Both the position numbers and the translations under genes were made by a program. The notes under the pieces were generated by a model. It saw only the letters and a list, made by a program, of their open reading frames with translations. It was not told the origin of the DNA and did no database searches. A stretch of DNA of 64,000 nt from Perognathus longimembris pacificus (taxonomy: Eukaryota > Chordata > Mammalia > Rodentia > Heteromyidae): positions 98,722,880-98,786,879 of the forward strand of contig NC_063162.1 of the NCBI RefSeq assembly GCF_023159225.1, in the 5' to 3' direction. Below are positions 37,520 to 48,793 of the stretch, piece by piece; the stretch's first letter is position 1; the number at the start of each line of letters is the position of its first letter.

Positions 37520-38464
37520 TTTTTTAAAAAGTATCATAAATGTGATGTCAGAAGGGTTACAGTTACATAAGTAAGGTAATGAGTACATCTCTTTTTGAAC
37601 AATGTTACTCCTTCCTTTATTTTCACTCACTTCTCCCTTGACTCCCCTCCCTCCTAAGTTGTAAAGTTCATTTCCAACATAATATCCAGTGAGAATCACT
37701 GTTTATTCTTTACAGTTGCTTGTCCTTTGTTCTACCCTTTTTGTAATTCCCCTTCCCTTCCCCACATCAGATAAACTTACAAACAATACAATGGTACAGA
37801 AATCAAAAAATATAATCAGGGAATAAACCAAGGTGTGTGGAGGGGGTGTGATAAAGAAAAAAAATAACTACAAACAGTACACTAACAAACTCTTGTTTCA
37901 ATTTCTTGGAGTTCATTTTGATAAGCCTTATCTTATATAGTCATATGCATATAGTTATTAAGCCATTATGATCATCTGCTAAGAATATCCTAGACATATT
38001 ATACTTATTACAAATGATGGAAACCATGCAGCATATGTTTCATTTGTTCTGGCTCACTTTGTTTAATATTAATATTTTCCATTAAGATTTTCCATTTCCT
38101 TATGAATGGGCATCTTTCTGATGGAAGCATAGAATTCCACGTGTGTGTGTGTATCACATTTTCTCGATCCATTATATATACCACATTTTCTCGATCCATT
38201 CATCTACTGAGAGGCATCTGGGTTGATTCCATACCTTAACTAAATAAAGCTACAATGAACATGGTTGTGCTGGTAGCTTTAGTGTGGCCTGTTAGTGGTC
38301 ATTTGGATAAATGCTCAGGAAAGGGATTACTAGTCATAGGGGAGTTGTATATTTAGTCTTTTGAGGAACCTCCATACTGCTTTCCAAAGGGACTGAAGAA
38401 GTTTACATTCTCACCAACAATGTAGTAGCATTCCCTCTTGATTACATCCCAGCCTGCATCTGTT
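37520..38464 (-). mobile_element. LINE-1 3' part (ORF2 end and 3' UTR), antisense; 3' segment of a twin-primed element
   Basis: On + it begins near the antisense 3' terminus ('cagaagggttacagttacat', 37550). It passes through antisense 3' UTR ('cagataaacttacaaacaat', 37768) into antisense ORF2 ('catctactgagaggcatctg', 38201; 'ccaaagggactgaagaagtt', 38383), ending 'ccagcctgcatctgtt'. It belongs to the older subfamily, like 13680. Its inner end meets 38465-39345, which holds the ORF2 sequence directly upstream in opposite orientation. A local 27-bp tandem duplication lies at 38155-38200. Confidence 0.88.
38155..38200. repeat. 27-bp-period tandem duplication
   Basis: 'cacattttctcgatccatt' occurs at 38155-38173 and again at 38182-38200, next to a GT run (38139-38152). 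Confidence 0.9.
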
Positions 38465-38717
38465 AAAGTAAAGATCTAGACACACAACAAATCAAAGAAC
38501 GGCTGGATAAATGAGATTGCATTAAACTGCAGAGTTTCTGCATGGCAAAGGGCAGAACTAGTAGAATAAATAGAAAGCCCTCAGACTTGGAGATCTTTAC
38601 ATTAGACAAGGGTCTCAAATCTAAAATATACTTAGAGCTCAAAAAATTAAACCTTCCAAAAACAAATCCCTGAAGAAACTACCACCCCATTAATAAGCGA
38701 GCTAAAAACTCAAAAAT

Positions 38718-38970
38718 AGCCTTCTAAGGGAATACCAAAATTGAGAGACACAGGGTAAAAAAAAGACAAACAACTACAAAAGCAATACTTGCAAAACTGT
38801 TTGGTGTAAGTGAACTGATCACCTCATGGGGGGAAAGGGAAAGGGGAAGGAGGGAGGAGGGTATGAGGGACAAGGTAACAAACAGTACAAGAAATGTATC
38901 CAATGCCTAACGTATGAAACTGTAAACTCTCTGTACATCAGTTTGATAATAAAAATTTGAAAAAAAAAAA
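38718..38970 (+). mobile_element. young LINE-1 3' end nested in older LINE-1
   Basis: It runs from 'agggaataccaaaattgaga' to 'ctctgtacatcagtttgata' and a 10-bp A tail. The surrounding sequence is ORF2 on both sides, so this is an insertion rather than the end of the host. The type is the '...caaacaactacaaaagcaat' subfamily. Confidence 0.85.
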
Positions 38971-39045
38971 GAATGGCCAATAGACACAAAGAAATGTTTA
39001 ACATCTCTGGCCATAGGGGGAAAAAATGCAATAAAAGCATTGAGA

Positions 39046-39297
39046 GTTGGGCACTGGTGTCTCACACCTGTAATCCTACATACTTAGGAAGTGGAGATCT
39101 GAGGATCTAGGTTGAAAGCCCCACCCTCACCCCCTAGCAGGAAAAGTCTGAGAGACTCCTATCTCCATTAACCACTAGAAAACTTGAAATGGCACTGTTG
39201 CTCAAGTGGTAGAGTGCTAGCTTTGAGCTTAAGAGCTCAGGGACAGGACCCAGGCCCCAAATTAAAAACCCATGACTGACAAAAACCAACAAAAAAC
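39046..39297 (+). mobile_element. B1-like/Geo dimeric SINE nested in LINE-1
   Basis: 'gttgggcactggtgtctcac' starts the B1-like half. The Geo half is 'gttgctcaagtggtagagtg' with 'ctttgagcttaagagctcag'. Imperfect flanking repeats are 'aaaagcattgaga' (39033-39045) and 'aaaaacattggga' (39292-39304). ORF2 sequence resumes right after it. Confidence 0.87.
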
Positions 39298-39345
39298 ATT
39301 GGGATTCCACTTCACCACAGTTCGAATGGCTATTATCAAGTTTTT

Positions 39346-40425
39346 GCTTTTACCAATTTTTTTTCCAGCAGTTTAGGACCTGTGCTGGCCTTAAGGGCAG
39401 CCTTCTGTACCTGTGTCCTTCTGGAGTTCCCATTGTCTTCATTCATGCTCCTAGCATGTGTGACATGGTGACCCCATGACTGTTCTCTTCTTCACTAGCA
39501 TGCTGGCCTGCTGTTAGTCTTCCTTCAATACTTCCCTTAGCTAGTTTAGCTTCTGCTTGTTCCATTCTCTACCTCTGTTTTATGAGACTCTTCCCCTGCC
39601 TTTCTTCCTGTTCCGCTCTTTGTGGTTCAGGTCCTCAATGATGTCCTCACAGTTCTGAAATCCAAGAGTATCTTGAAAACCAAGATGCTTGTTGTTTGAT
39701 CAGTGAACTAAGTTCTCCTGATTTGAACATGTATGGGGGCAAAACATGCCCTGGGTTGCTTTAGAGACCATTTTCTCCCAGTTTGGTATGAATACAGTAG
39801 ATTTATTTCATGGTAGCACTGGTATCATACCTACTCTACTGAACAGGAAATATTATCTATCAGCCTTCCACCCATGTCAATTTTCTACTTGTCTGAGTTG
39901 ACTTGTGGAACACCAAGTTCTAAATACTTGGCAAAGGCATTGCCATTTAGAGGTAGGGAAATGCAGTCCTGTGAGTAGGTCTTAGCTAATGCTGCTAATT
40001 TGGGTGTAGATTCAGAGATGATGAGCATATTGCAGGCTTTTGTGTACTCATGGAGCTCAGACAAGGCTGCACTCAAGGCAAGATAGAAAAGGAAATCTAG
40101 AAGAGAGAAGAATGGCTGAAGATCACTCATTGTGAAGGGAGATCAAGGTTTCCATCATTTTATCTACTCCTTTGGCAGGAGTCCTAGGAGGCTGGACTCT
40201 GGGACAGCAGGTGGAAAGAAAATTTGAGATCACTCCAGCAGAGCCTTGGACAGGAATTTGTGAGTTGTCACCACATGCAGAGTATGGATCTGGGAATTGA
40301 TTCACATAAGAAGAAGCCTGGAGAAAGTAGAGCATCAAATCAATTACAGCTTCTGTCCTCCATCCTAAGAGAAAGCCAGAACCTTTGACATTTGAACTCA
40401 GTAATGGGGCATGCTCTATCTAAAG
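39346..40425 (-). pseudogene. processed pseudogene of an unidentified gene, antisense, frame-disrupted
   Basis: On the minus strand coding-like sequence starts about 40425 (5' truncated, in-frame stop just upstream). It reads through a first frame (40338-40123, with VNQFPDPYSACGDNSQIPVQ) to a stop, then continues in a shifted frame (40130-39885, with SELHEYTKACNMLIISESTP). A roughly 520-bp 3'-UTR-like tail without long frames follows, down to an A-rich stretch (T-run 39356-39364 on +). There are no introns, a tail is present and the frames are broken, all as expected of a retrocopy. I do not recognise the protein; the second part looks like a soluble alpha/beta domain. Insertion next to LINE-1 at 39345 is consistent with LINE-1-mediated copying. 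Confidence 0.6.
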
Positions 40426-42924
40426 TCATTTAAATCCAGAAAAGTAAACAAAACAAAAAAACACCCCTGAATGATGTATTGAAATTCCCTTAGGATGACA
40501 AATCAGCCAATGAGCCATCACTTTGAGAGCTTGCCTATGGGAATTACTAGTGACAGCTAGTAACCGTTTTTTATCTTTTCATATCACTATGGCTGGGCGA
40601 AGATATGGGTCATGCTCCTTTACTCTGTTCTATCTTTAATCGGCTGAAGCTGTCTTGTTTCTCTTAGATGTGCACTTGGCCCACTAATTGTGAGTCAAAA
40701 ATATTGGAAAATAATTATGTCTGTTCTCAACATGTACAGACTCTTTTTCTTAGTCTTTACTACCACACAGCAAAAAGAAAGCCCAAACATAATTGAAGTA
40801 TACCCCTTTGGGAAAGTATAAACGTGAATTTTTTCTGATCATGAATTTCCCCAAAGCAAAATTCTTGCATAGTCAAATCCACTTTCCTATACCTGTTTAA
40901 AAATGTGAGAATTTGATTCAGATAATAAGGAAATACTGATTGTTCACCAAGGAAGACAATTAGAAAAAGTGGGAATTGAGATTCAGATGAGGAAAGTGGA
41001 AATGAACCTGTGGTCAAACAGGAGTCAGATTTGGTATGGTGGTTTTCAAAGAGAAGAAGCAGGTGGAGAGAGAGAAACTTGCACCCAGGAATCACTGCCT
41101 TGTGTGGTGAGAGGATCAAAAGTCAAGGACTCTCCAAAAAGGACTCATGGTGCCATCTACAAGCATTCTACAGCCTGCTATGATCCACTGGTGCAAACCT
41201 GTGTTCAGGGATTTGACAAGTCATTTCCTGCCAGAACAGTGGTGCTAAATAAAGTAACAAGAGCATGTTATTTGAAGTACCCAAGTTATTTAGTGGCCCT
41301 ACATCAGAATTGGACTTGGGAGATGGAGTTAATAACTTCAGTTTCTATTGACCCCTTGGAGGTAAAAGAGACTACAAGTGGGGGTAAAAGAAATACTTCT
41401 CAGAATGCAATGCTTTTCTATAGTAAAGATAGATTGCAAGGATTTCTTTGTTAATGAATAATAGGGAAAACCCAGAGTCAAAGGTAGTCTGAAAATTTTA
41501 TGTTAAGGCCACCGTTTTCTATTTAAGTTTTGCAAAAATTAAAGATATGTTTGCTTGTTTTGTGTGTATTGGAGGGTCTTTATGTTCTTGAGTTTTACAA
41601 ATTTTAACCTTAACAACATTAATTTCTTAATGTTATTGAACATAAAATTTTCAGTGTTTTTCAACTTAATATCTCTTGTCTTAGAGGATTTCAGAGTTGA
41701 GGGAGGCAAAATGAGACCTTGATCTATAGAACATTTTCAGTATTCCTTTCCTATGAAGCAGTTGCCTAAGATTTGTTTAAATGCTTCAAGTTACAGAGAC
41801 TATACTGCCATATAGACAATCCATTAATTTTCAGATGGGAACATGTTTGTTTGAAAATTTTCCTTACACTGGTCTAAAATATTCTTCTTTAAAATAAAAT
41901 CTATTGTCTTTTTTTAAAAGGTGATGACAATTTTCATGTGAGCTTCGATTGGCACACATTCCTGACATGCCATTTTTAACATCTATGTTTAGTATATTGC
42001 CATAAAGGAAGGTCTCTGGCTTCACTTTAAATATCATGTGCTCCCTCTAACCTTTCACCCTTGACCTTCCCTGCTCCTGTCCTACCATCCACCATCCTAG
42101 ACCTTCTCTCACTCTTGCACCTCCCATTCTCCCTTTTCCAGGTTGCTCCACTTCCTCTACAAACAAATAAGTGTGGATTTCTGAACGGCAGATCAGGCCA
42201 CTTTCTGGGTGAAGGACAGAAATACAAATTGCTGTGACACAAAGCTGCCAGCCCAGGTCCACACAGAGAAGCTTCCCTGGGGCAGTCCTCCAAAAAGTCC
42301 CTTGGTTGGTGGGGAGAGAGGGAAGGTGCTGGATTCCCACAGGACCAGCCATGTTGCAGCCTGCAGCTCTGGAGCCCTCCGGAGCCCAGATAAGCACCCA
42401 GCTCTGCATCCAGCAGCCAGTGAAGGCTGGAAGGATGTTTGACTACATTTGTCTATTTCATCTTTGAAGGGTTTGAGAACATGCATTTTCAGAGTTTTAC
42501 ACAAATAAATTCTGACAGAAATATAACAAAGTGCCAGTGGTTATATTTGTAGATCAGTCTTAAGGGAAATAATACCCAAACATATTTTTTTCTGGTATTA
42601 ATGGCCAACAAACCTTGCTGTCTGTGGGATTCACTCATCCATCTGTTTCTTTCTCTCCTCCTGAATGACTGTTTCTGTTCTGTTTCCTGGGTACTTTTTG
42701 TTTTTATCTTACTGCATAACAGGTTGGTGTGTCTGTCTTTGGCCTCATCTAATAACAAGGGAAATTAAGTACAGACTTAATGAGGTAATAGTTGACTATT
42801 AATAATCGTTGTCAGGCATGGATTTCAAGCTGGAGAGGCAGCTATGAATGAGGTCAGAGGGAAGGGAAGGGTCTAAACCCACTGGTGTTCCTACTTCCCC
42901 AACCCTGCCCCTCCCCAGCTCTCC
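40426..42924. other. unassigned stretch with a 161-codon frame
   Basis: The longest open frame of the window (40969-41454, +, 161 codons) lies here. It shows no recognised domain, no polyadenylation signal tied to it, and a 119-codon frame on the opposite strand (40760-41119). A GC-richer patch at 42030-42500 has open frames in five phases, which reflects composition. I could name no repeat. Confidence 0.4.
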
Positions 42925-43090
42925 ATGTCTGCTAGTTTCTTCATCTATCAAATATGAACATACAGTTAATCATTTAGTTGTTACTTAAAATAATAACCCG
43001 CTTCTTGTGAGAATAACACTCTTCATGTAACTATAAAAGCATTTGGCAGCCACTAAATATTGACTAAATGGTGCATGTTACTATATTATT
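42925..43090 (+). mobile_element. MIR SINE
   Basis: 'gtttcttcatctatcaaata' followed by 'cttgtgagaataacac' and 'tataaaagcatttggcagcc' keeps the sense MIR 3'-half order. Confidence 0.65.
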
Positions 43091-43219
43091 GCATCATACT
43101 TTCAAATTCCTTGCAGCTTAGTAAATAGGACAGTCAGGATGATGGATTCGATCAAAGCATGTGTGTGGGAGGGGGTATAATTGGTGTTAATAGTTATAAT
43201 TTTTTAAATGAAGAAAATA

Positions 43220-43564
43220 GGGCCAGGTATAGCACAGCTGTCTGTGTCTTTAATCTCAGCTATCAAAGAATCAGAAATTGGAGAATTGTGGTTCAAGGCA
43301 TGACTGGGCAAAAAATTAAGAAGACATTATCTCAGCAGACAAGCTGGGCATAGTGGTTATACTTGTAATTCGAGCTCATGAGGAGGTTGAGGTAGGAGAA
43401 TCACAGTATATGCTGGCTCAAGCAAAAAAGCATGAGACCCTAACTGAAAAATAACTGAAGCAAAAATGTCTACAAGTGTAGCACAACTGATAGAGTGACT
43501 GTCTTGGAAGCAGGAGACTTCAACCCCTTGACTTCAACCCCCACTATGCCAAAAAGGAAAAAAA
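43220..43564 (+). mobile_element. trimeric SINE: two B1-like units and a tRNA-like unit
   Basis: The first B1-like unit starts at 'gggccaggtatagcacagct' (43220). The second starts at 'gctgggcatagtggttatac' (43344) with 'gaggttgaggtaggagaatc'. 'gagaccctaactgaaaaata' is followed by a tRNA-like unit ('agcacaactgatagagtgac', 43481) and a B-box region that is tandemly doubled ('gacttcaaccccttgacttc', 43517). This composite differs from IDL-Geo and looks older. Similar composites are, as I recall, present in beaver-related rodents (recollection, not checked). Confidence 0.65.
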
Positions 43565-43670
43565 GCAAATTTACAAGGATAAACTGATCAGAAACTTGGG
43601 TTAAGTTCATTTGATCAACTAAGTCTCTATCAACAGCATTATTTCCAGCTCTTTAAAAAGTTTTCCTTTT

Positions 43671-43772
43671 AAGTGGAGCTGTTGTTCAAGTGGTGAGTGT
43701 CAGCCTTGAGAAAAAAGAACTAAAGGAAGAGTGTCCAGGCCCTAAGTTTAAGCCCCAGGACCAGCACAAAAA
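43671..43772 (+). mobile_element. solitary Geo monomer
   Basis: 'gtggagctgttgttcaagtg', 'gtgtcagccttgagaaaaaa', 'gtgtccaggccctaagttta' and 'agccccaggacc' reproduce the Geo half without either left partner. Confidence 0.8.
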
Positions 43773-43972
43773 GTTTTCCTTCTAGCTCGTAAAGATATCT
43801 CAAAGTAGCCGAATGGCCTTCAGATGACATTGCTTAGCATATTATGATTACAAAATACTCTCTATGGAACAGAGCTCTGTGGTGCTTTTGAATGACTATG
43901 GTTTCGTTAATGCCAAGGAGCCTGACTGCCTGGTAAGTTTCTGTGACATTAATATCCTAGTTCAGCTTTTTA

Positions 43973-44270
43973 TAGTAAAATAACATAGACTGGTTGACTT
44001 AAACAACAGACACTTCCAGATGTTGCCAAGTGTGAGATGATGTTACTGGCCAAGGTAGGTTCTCATGAGGGCCTGTTTCCTGGCTTGTAGACAGTTGTCC
44101 CTTTTACTGGATGCTTTCTGTCTTTCTCTTATAGGGCACTAATGCCATCATGGGAGCCCTACCTCTGTGACTTCATATCTAAACCTACTTACTTCTTGAA
44201 GGCTCTTCCTGCAAATATCATCATATTGTCAATTTTCAGTTTTTGATGTTTCAATTTTCAGAAAATAAAA
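43973..44270 (-). mobile_element. MLT1-type MaLR LTR fragment, antisense
   Basis: 'aacatagactggttgactta' and 'aacaacagacacttcc' match antisense MLT1 ('...actgggtggcttaaacaac'). 'gggcctgtttcctggcttgt' (44080) is the next landmark. 3' parts are eroded. Confidence 0.72.
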
Positions 44271-44334
44271 CTACTTAGCCCCTAGAATAGGAAAGTTATA
44301 AGACTTGCCTTCAGCTTAAGTTCTTTATCAATTT

Positions 44335-44410
44335 GATGAAGATCAGTAAACACTACCTTATAGAACTGTTGTGAGATTACAATAAAAGATTCTATAAGAA
44401 ATACATTCAT
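44335..44410 (+). mobile_element. MIR fragment
   Basis: 'actaccttatagaactgttg' 'tgagattacaataaaag' fits the MIR 3' half. Confidence 0.5.
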
Positions 44411-45255
44411 CAAGATTTCAGAAGCCCTTCTGTTCAGGAGCTAACAGGAATGATTTCTAAGAATACATACTGGAGATAGAAACATATATTCTGTATTATA
44501 TTCATTTACAGTTGATAAATGACTAAAATTTAGCATCTTCTCTGATGCTATCTGTTCTTATACTTATTTGCAAGAGATTTAAAGATTTAAATATTATCCC
44601 ATTATCCTTAGAGAAGGACTTTAGTATGTATCATTTGAGATTCCCAACTCCAGTTAGCAGATATGACTGAGAGATATTTCAATTCTTGTTATCATTCAAA
44701 CCTTGTCAGACCATTGTGATAGATCTCAAAAGTTGCCTTTCATTTGTGTTTTATCTTTCTAGTTCTAAGAAACATAGTCTTGCTTTGTGAGGTTTAGATA
44801 CATTTTGTCGATTGGTTGGTTTGCTTGCTTCTTAAACACCCTGACAGATATCCTGTGCCCATTGGGAGTTAAGAAACTGTTTTCAGAAATGTATGGTCTG
44901 GCTTGTGGTGTGGGACCTGGGGTTTTTACAATGGTTACTTTAGCTTATATAGGAAGCCGCAGACCATGAAGATCTAGCATTGTAGAAAGAATGTGTTTCT
45001 GATTTTCAGGCAGCCTGTTGACACACAAGTAGAATGTTAGTTATAGGGCTAATTTATCCAAAGCACTCCTGCTTTTACTGAAGATTTCTAGAGATTAATG
45101 GTGGAATAGGAGCTGTTAGCAGAGAATGGTTGCATTCCAATGCATGACCCTCCTATAGTGAACACATATCTAGTCTTTACTGAAATGTCTTTTTGGCTTC
45201 TGAAAAACAAATTTGCCTTCATATCCTCATGTCCATCAAGAAAATGTTTTTGTGT
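44411..45255. other. unassigned non-coding stretch
   Basis: Nothing recognisable. Confidence 0.5.
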
Positions 45256-45480
45256 GAGTACTGGGGTGTGGTCTCAGGTCTTTCTGCTCTTGCTTATCAT
45301 CTCCAATTAATGTTAGTGTTCTATCATTTGAGCCATACCACTACTTCTGGCTTTTTGCTGGTTAATTGGAGATAAGAGTATGTTTGGATTTATCTGGCCA
45401 GACTGGCTTCAAATGTATATCCTGAGACCTCAGCCTCCTGAGTAGCTAGTATTACAGGGTTAAACTACAAGCACCTGGCC
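45256..45480 (-). mobile_element. B1-like/Geo dimeric SINE, antisense
   Basis: Geo half diverged ('gtgttctatcatttgagcca', 45317). Linker 'ggttaattggagataagagt' and antisense B1-like half ('cagcctcctgagtagctagt') are clear. Confidence 0.83.
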
Positions 45481-45519
45481 AGAAAAAAATTAATTTGGGA
45501 AGGAAAATAGTATATGAGG

Positions 45520-45660
45520 AATCACGCTCAGAGTCTGGCAGCCATGAATTTTCAGATCCTTTGCTGGAAGTTTTGAACAAGTTACCCAATGTCTTGCCAC
45601 CCCGTTTCTTTGTGTGCTACATAACCCATCTCAGGGGGCTCATGTGACCATGGACGATGA
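45520..45660 (+). mobile_element. MIR SINE
   Basis: 'gctcagagtctggcagccat', 'gttttgaacaagttacccaa' and 'ccgtttctttgtgtgct' follow the sense MIR order loosely. Confidence 0.5.
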
Positions 45661-48600
45661 GACAATGGACAGCAATGTATTGATGGAAAGTGAGACAGGG
45701 GCTGGAAATCTGCAGCACTGCAGGTGCTCCAGAAGTGCCCTTTAAGTCACCTGCTGAAGGGAAAGCCACAACACTCCTTCTGTTTATTTTGAATTTAATT
45801 TATCTTTTTAGAAAGTGAGAGCTTTTTTCATAAATTAGGGAGCTTTAGGCTGCAAGCTATGGAAAAAATCTGACTGAAAGTGTTTTAAATAACCAGCAGT
45901 TTATTATCTAATGTAAGAAATCTGGAGGTATTTCAGGGACCATCTAGTCAGGAATGCAATGTTGCAAAGGGCTTTTTCTTTGCATTTTAATCCTCTGTGA
46001 CCAGTGGCATTTGACATGTGGCATAGGGCCTTTTGAAATGAGATCAGTCTATAATGGTACTAAGAGGTAGAAGGGAAGATATATTAATACTCTTCCTCTT
46101 TTGCATTAAACCTTGGGTAAAACCTTATCCTAGGATCCTCACAGAAAATATATCCCCTATGATTCATTGGTTAGAGATGTGGCATTTAACCGTGTCCAGC
46201 CTAGCCATTGGTGAAAGGACTAGAAGAACTAAAGATGCTACGAGCATACATCTTCTAGGCCTAGGGACCAGCCTGCACAACTTAAGCCTCCATCTTTTGG
46301 TAATAAAAGACACAGTAAAAGTTTTGTGCCATCCTTGTGGTTATCCAGGAAACCAATGGTCCAGTATAAACTTGATGTACATTTCAGCATTGTTCAGAAT
46401 AAAGGAGCAAGTGGAAGGGAGGCAAGCTCTTCCACAAGCATCTGAAAGTTTCACAGAGAAGTGGTGATGATCACAGCTGTCATATATTGGTAATAGCAAG
46501 ACTGCCAGAAATTAAGGGTTAGAAGTTTTGAAAAGCTGCTTGGCTTCTCTTGCCTTTAGAAAAGTATAGACACACTCTTTAGACCATGAAGAATATAATT
46601 AGATGTAATGCAGGTTTGCTGGCCTAACAAATATTCTATGCGCTTCTATTCTATGTTTTTTTCAGCTGCTACCCCATGAAAGGCAAGGCAGGAAAAATAG
46701 GAAAAGGAGATTACTGCCTCCTTGCTCATTCTCAAATGTCTACATGAAGAGAAACACAACTGTAGAGGCTCCTACTTCAAGAAAAGCCCACGAGTTGGGA
46801 AGAAAAATACAATGCCAATTGTTTGACAGTTAAGCGGCATGGTAATGCTTAGTAATGCTTCTAGCATCAATGTCCTTCTCCCTCTTAAAATGAAAAAAGG
46901 TACATTTACTAGTTGTAAGGAAATATTCATTAGCCAACAAAGTATCTGTTATCATTCTGGATGCTGATGAGAGAGCAAGGCTCAATTTCAGTGTTGTTTT
47001 GCAATCTGGCTATTGTGCAGGAAATGATAGGTTTACATTCTACACTTGGGTCCTGAGTGGAACCTCATTTTATCTTAATGTCTGTAGGACTAGAAAATTT
47101 TCTTGAGTATTTGTACCATTACAAATAAGAATAAATTGCTAATAGAGACTATGTCCTATTTTTTTTTGCCAAAATTTCTATCAAAGAACTTCTTATCTGG
47201 AGAGGTTAAGGATGATTCAAGAAGGCTGAGTCAGATTATATTTCAAGCTTTCCTTGTGTTCTTCAAAAATAATTCTTAGCTATTTTCAAGCTCCTTGGAG
47301 GAAATGTTGGTTGCAAGTATTGATTTCTAAGTTTCTCTTCATGGAAAGCATTGGCATATTGGTGATGATACTGGCAAAACAATCACTAAGCAGTTGAGTC
47401 TCTTGCATTCACACTCATTTCCAAAGGCATATATTTTCCACAGTTGAATTTTATCATCCATTACACTGCATATGTATCAGTATGCACATATGTGTATGTG
47501 TATGAACAAATACCTATTAATAGTATATATTGAAAGATATTGAATATATATATTGAAATATATTGAAGGATAAATGGATGCTAGTTGTACAGGGGCACGA
47601 GGGGGAAGAAAATAAGTAATATTCCATATTGGGTAATTCATAAAGGATGCTGAACACATTGCTAAATACCCTAGAAATTTCTTTTTGTTGTTAGGCTATA
47701 TATATTAGTTTTATTTAGTGATGTTATTCCTAAAAAATGAGAATGAAAACTGACAAATAAGAATGGAATCCAATCTAGCCAATTTAGTTCATGTCAGAGT
47801 TTAGATTCAAAACATTTTTTTCACAGGATGGAAGAAATAAACTTTCAGAGGAATATGTTTCTAACACTTCATCTAAAATTCCATTAAGAGAGCCCAGAAA
47901 ATAATGTATTTACAGGAAGCTATCATTCTGCTCTTGCCTGGGTTCAACCATACTTCTTTTCTCCTTTAGATTCATGGACTAAAGGTGGTTATATGAATAA
48001 CACTAATTAGCTACCTGGGGAAACCACAGCCTTTCATTACAATCAGAGTTGATGGGGGCTCCTCCAAAGGTTTCCTATACTGCAGGCCTTGTCAATGCCT
48101 AAAAAGAAATTGGATAATTCCCATAATTAATATAGAAACTAGAACTGATTTTCTGCTTTGAAATTACATATTAAATTTAAAAAGTGAGACTGGCAGAGTA
48201 ATGAAAAATTAGGCACATAAAAGAGGTAAGCAAATTATTATGTACAGTCAGGAGAATGCTGCTTAAATTATGATCTAGCAAGCTATGATGTGAAGGTACT
48301 GGATAGAAATGAGATTGTCATCATTTCAAATAATTCATTGTTTATATTTAAAAATCAAATGATCCAACACTTTCAGCTTCTTTGACCTCTGAACTTCATT
48401 ATGACAGTGACTTTAATCATAATACCTGCTATAACCTTGATAGTTAATCCAGCACTGACACTGTTGATTCATTATATTCACTATGATGTTTATTGCATAG
48501 TATATTCTGTAAATTAATTTTTTTGTAGAAGAAAACCATGTTTTAAAATAGCAGGTCAACTTTTTGGTCTTTTAAATGAGGTTGCTTGTATTTTATTATT

Positions 48601-48717
48601 TTCTTCAAGTTTGATTCATACATAGATTTTCCCAAACCAAGTCCTGTTTTGTCTAACTATATGACACCTATTTGACCAAACTAATTAAGCATTTAGAAAG
48701 TTGCTCTAGATGCTACT
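45661..48717. other. unassigned stretch; possibly an ancient repeat at 45840-46470
   Basis: 45840-46470 has the feel of an old interspersed repeat ('ggctgcaagctatggaaaaa' ... 'gattcattggttagagat'), but I cannot name it. The 137-codon frame 46054-46467 (+) inside it has no recognised domain. The rest is AT-rich without landmarks; a TATATTGA-type low-complexity patch lies at 47510-47570. Confidence 0.4.
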
Positions 48718-48793
48718 GGGAGAATAGCTCAAGTATCAGAGTACCTACTTGCCTAGAAGGTGCCAAGTTCAAACCCCAGTTCTATGAAAAAAA
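48718..48793 (+). mobile_element. tRNA/ID-like SINE monomer
   Basis: 'gggagaatagctcaagtatc' (A-box region), 'cttgcctagaaggtgccaag', 'gttcaaaccccagttcta' (B-box region) and an A tail. Same type as 12171. Confidence 0.72.

Larger units (their letters stand above)
38465..39345 (+). mobile_element. LINE-1 ORF2 segment, inverted 5' part of the element at 37520; split by two nested insertions
   Basis: ORF2 coding relics occur in three pieces. 38465-38717 has 'caaagaacggctggataaat' and 'gcagagtttctgcatggcaa'. 38971-39045 has 'aatggccaatagacacaaag' and 'aacatctctggccata'. 39298-39345 has 'attccacttcaccacagttc' and 'gaatggctattatcaag'. The gaps are a younger LINE-1 3' end and a SINE. The outer end at 39345 is the ORF2 point just before where the antisense segment 37520-38464 starts, which fits inversion of the 5' half during insertion. 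Confidence 0.82.

Noticed and set aside
42027..42504. Several overlapping frames on both strands in a GC-richer patch
   Set aside because: Open in five phases at once, which reflects base composition; no domain, splice or start context supports any one of them.
46054..46467. 137-codon frame
   Set aside because: No recognisable domain; it lies in what looks like an old interspersed repeat.
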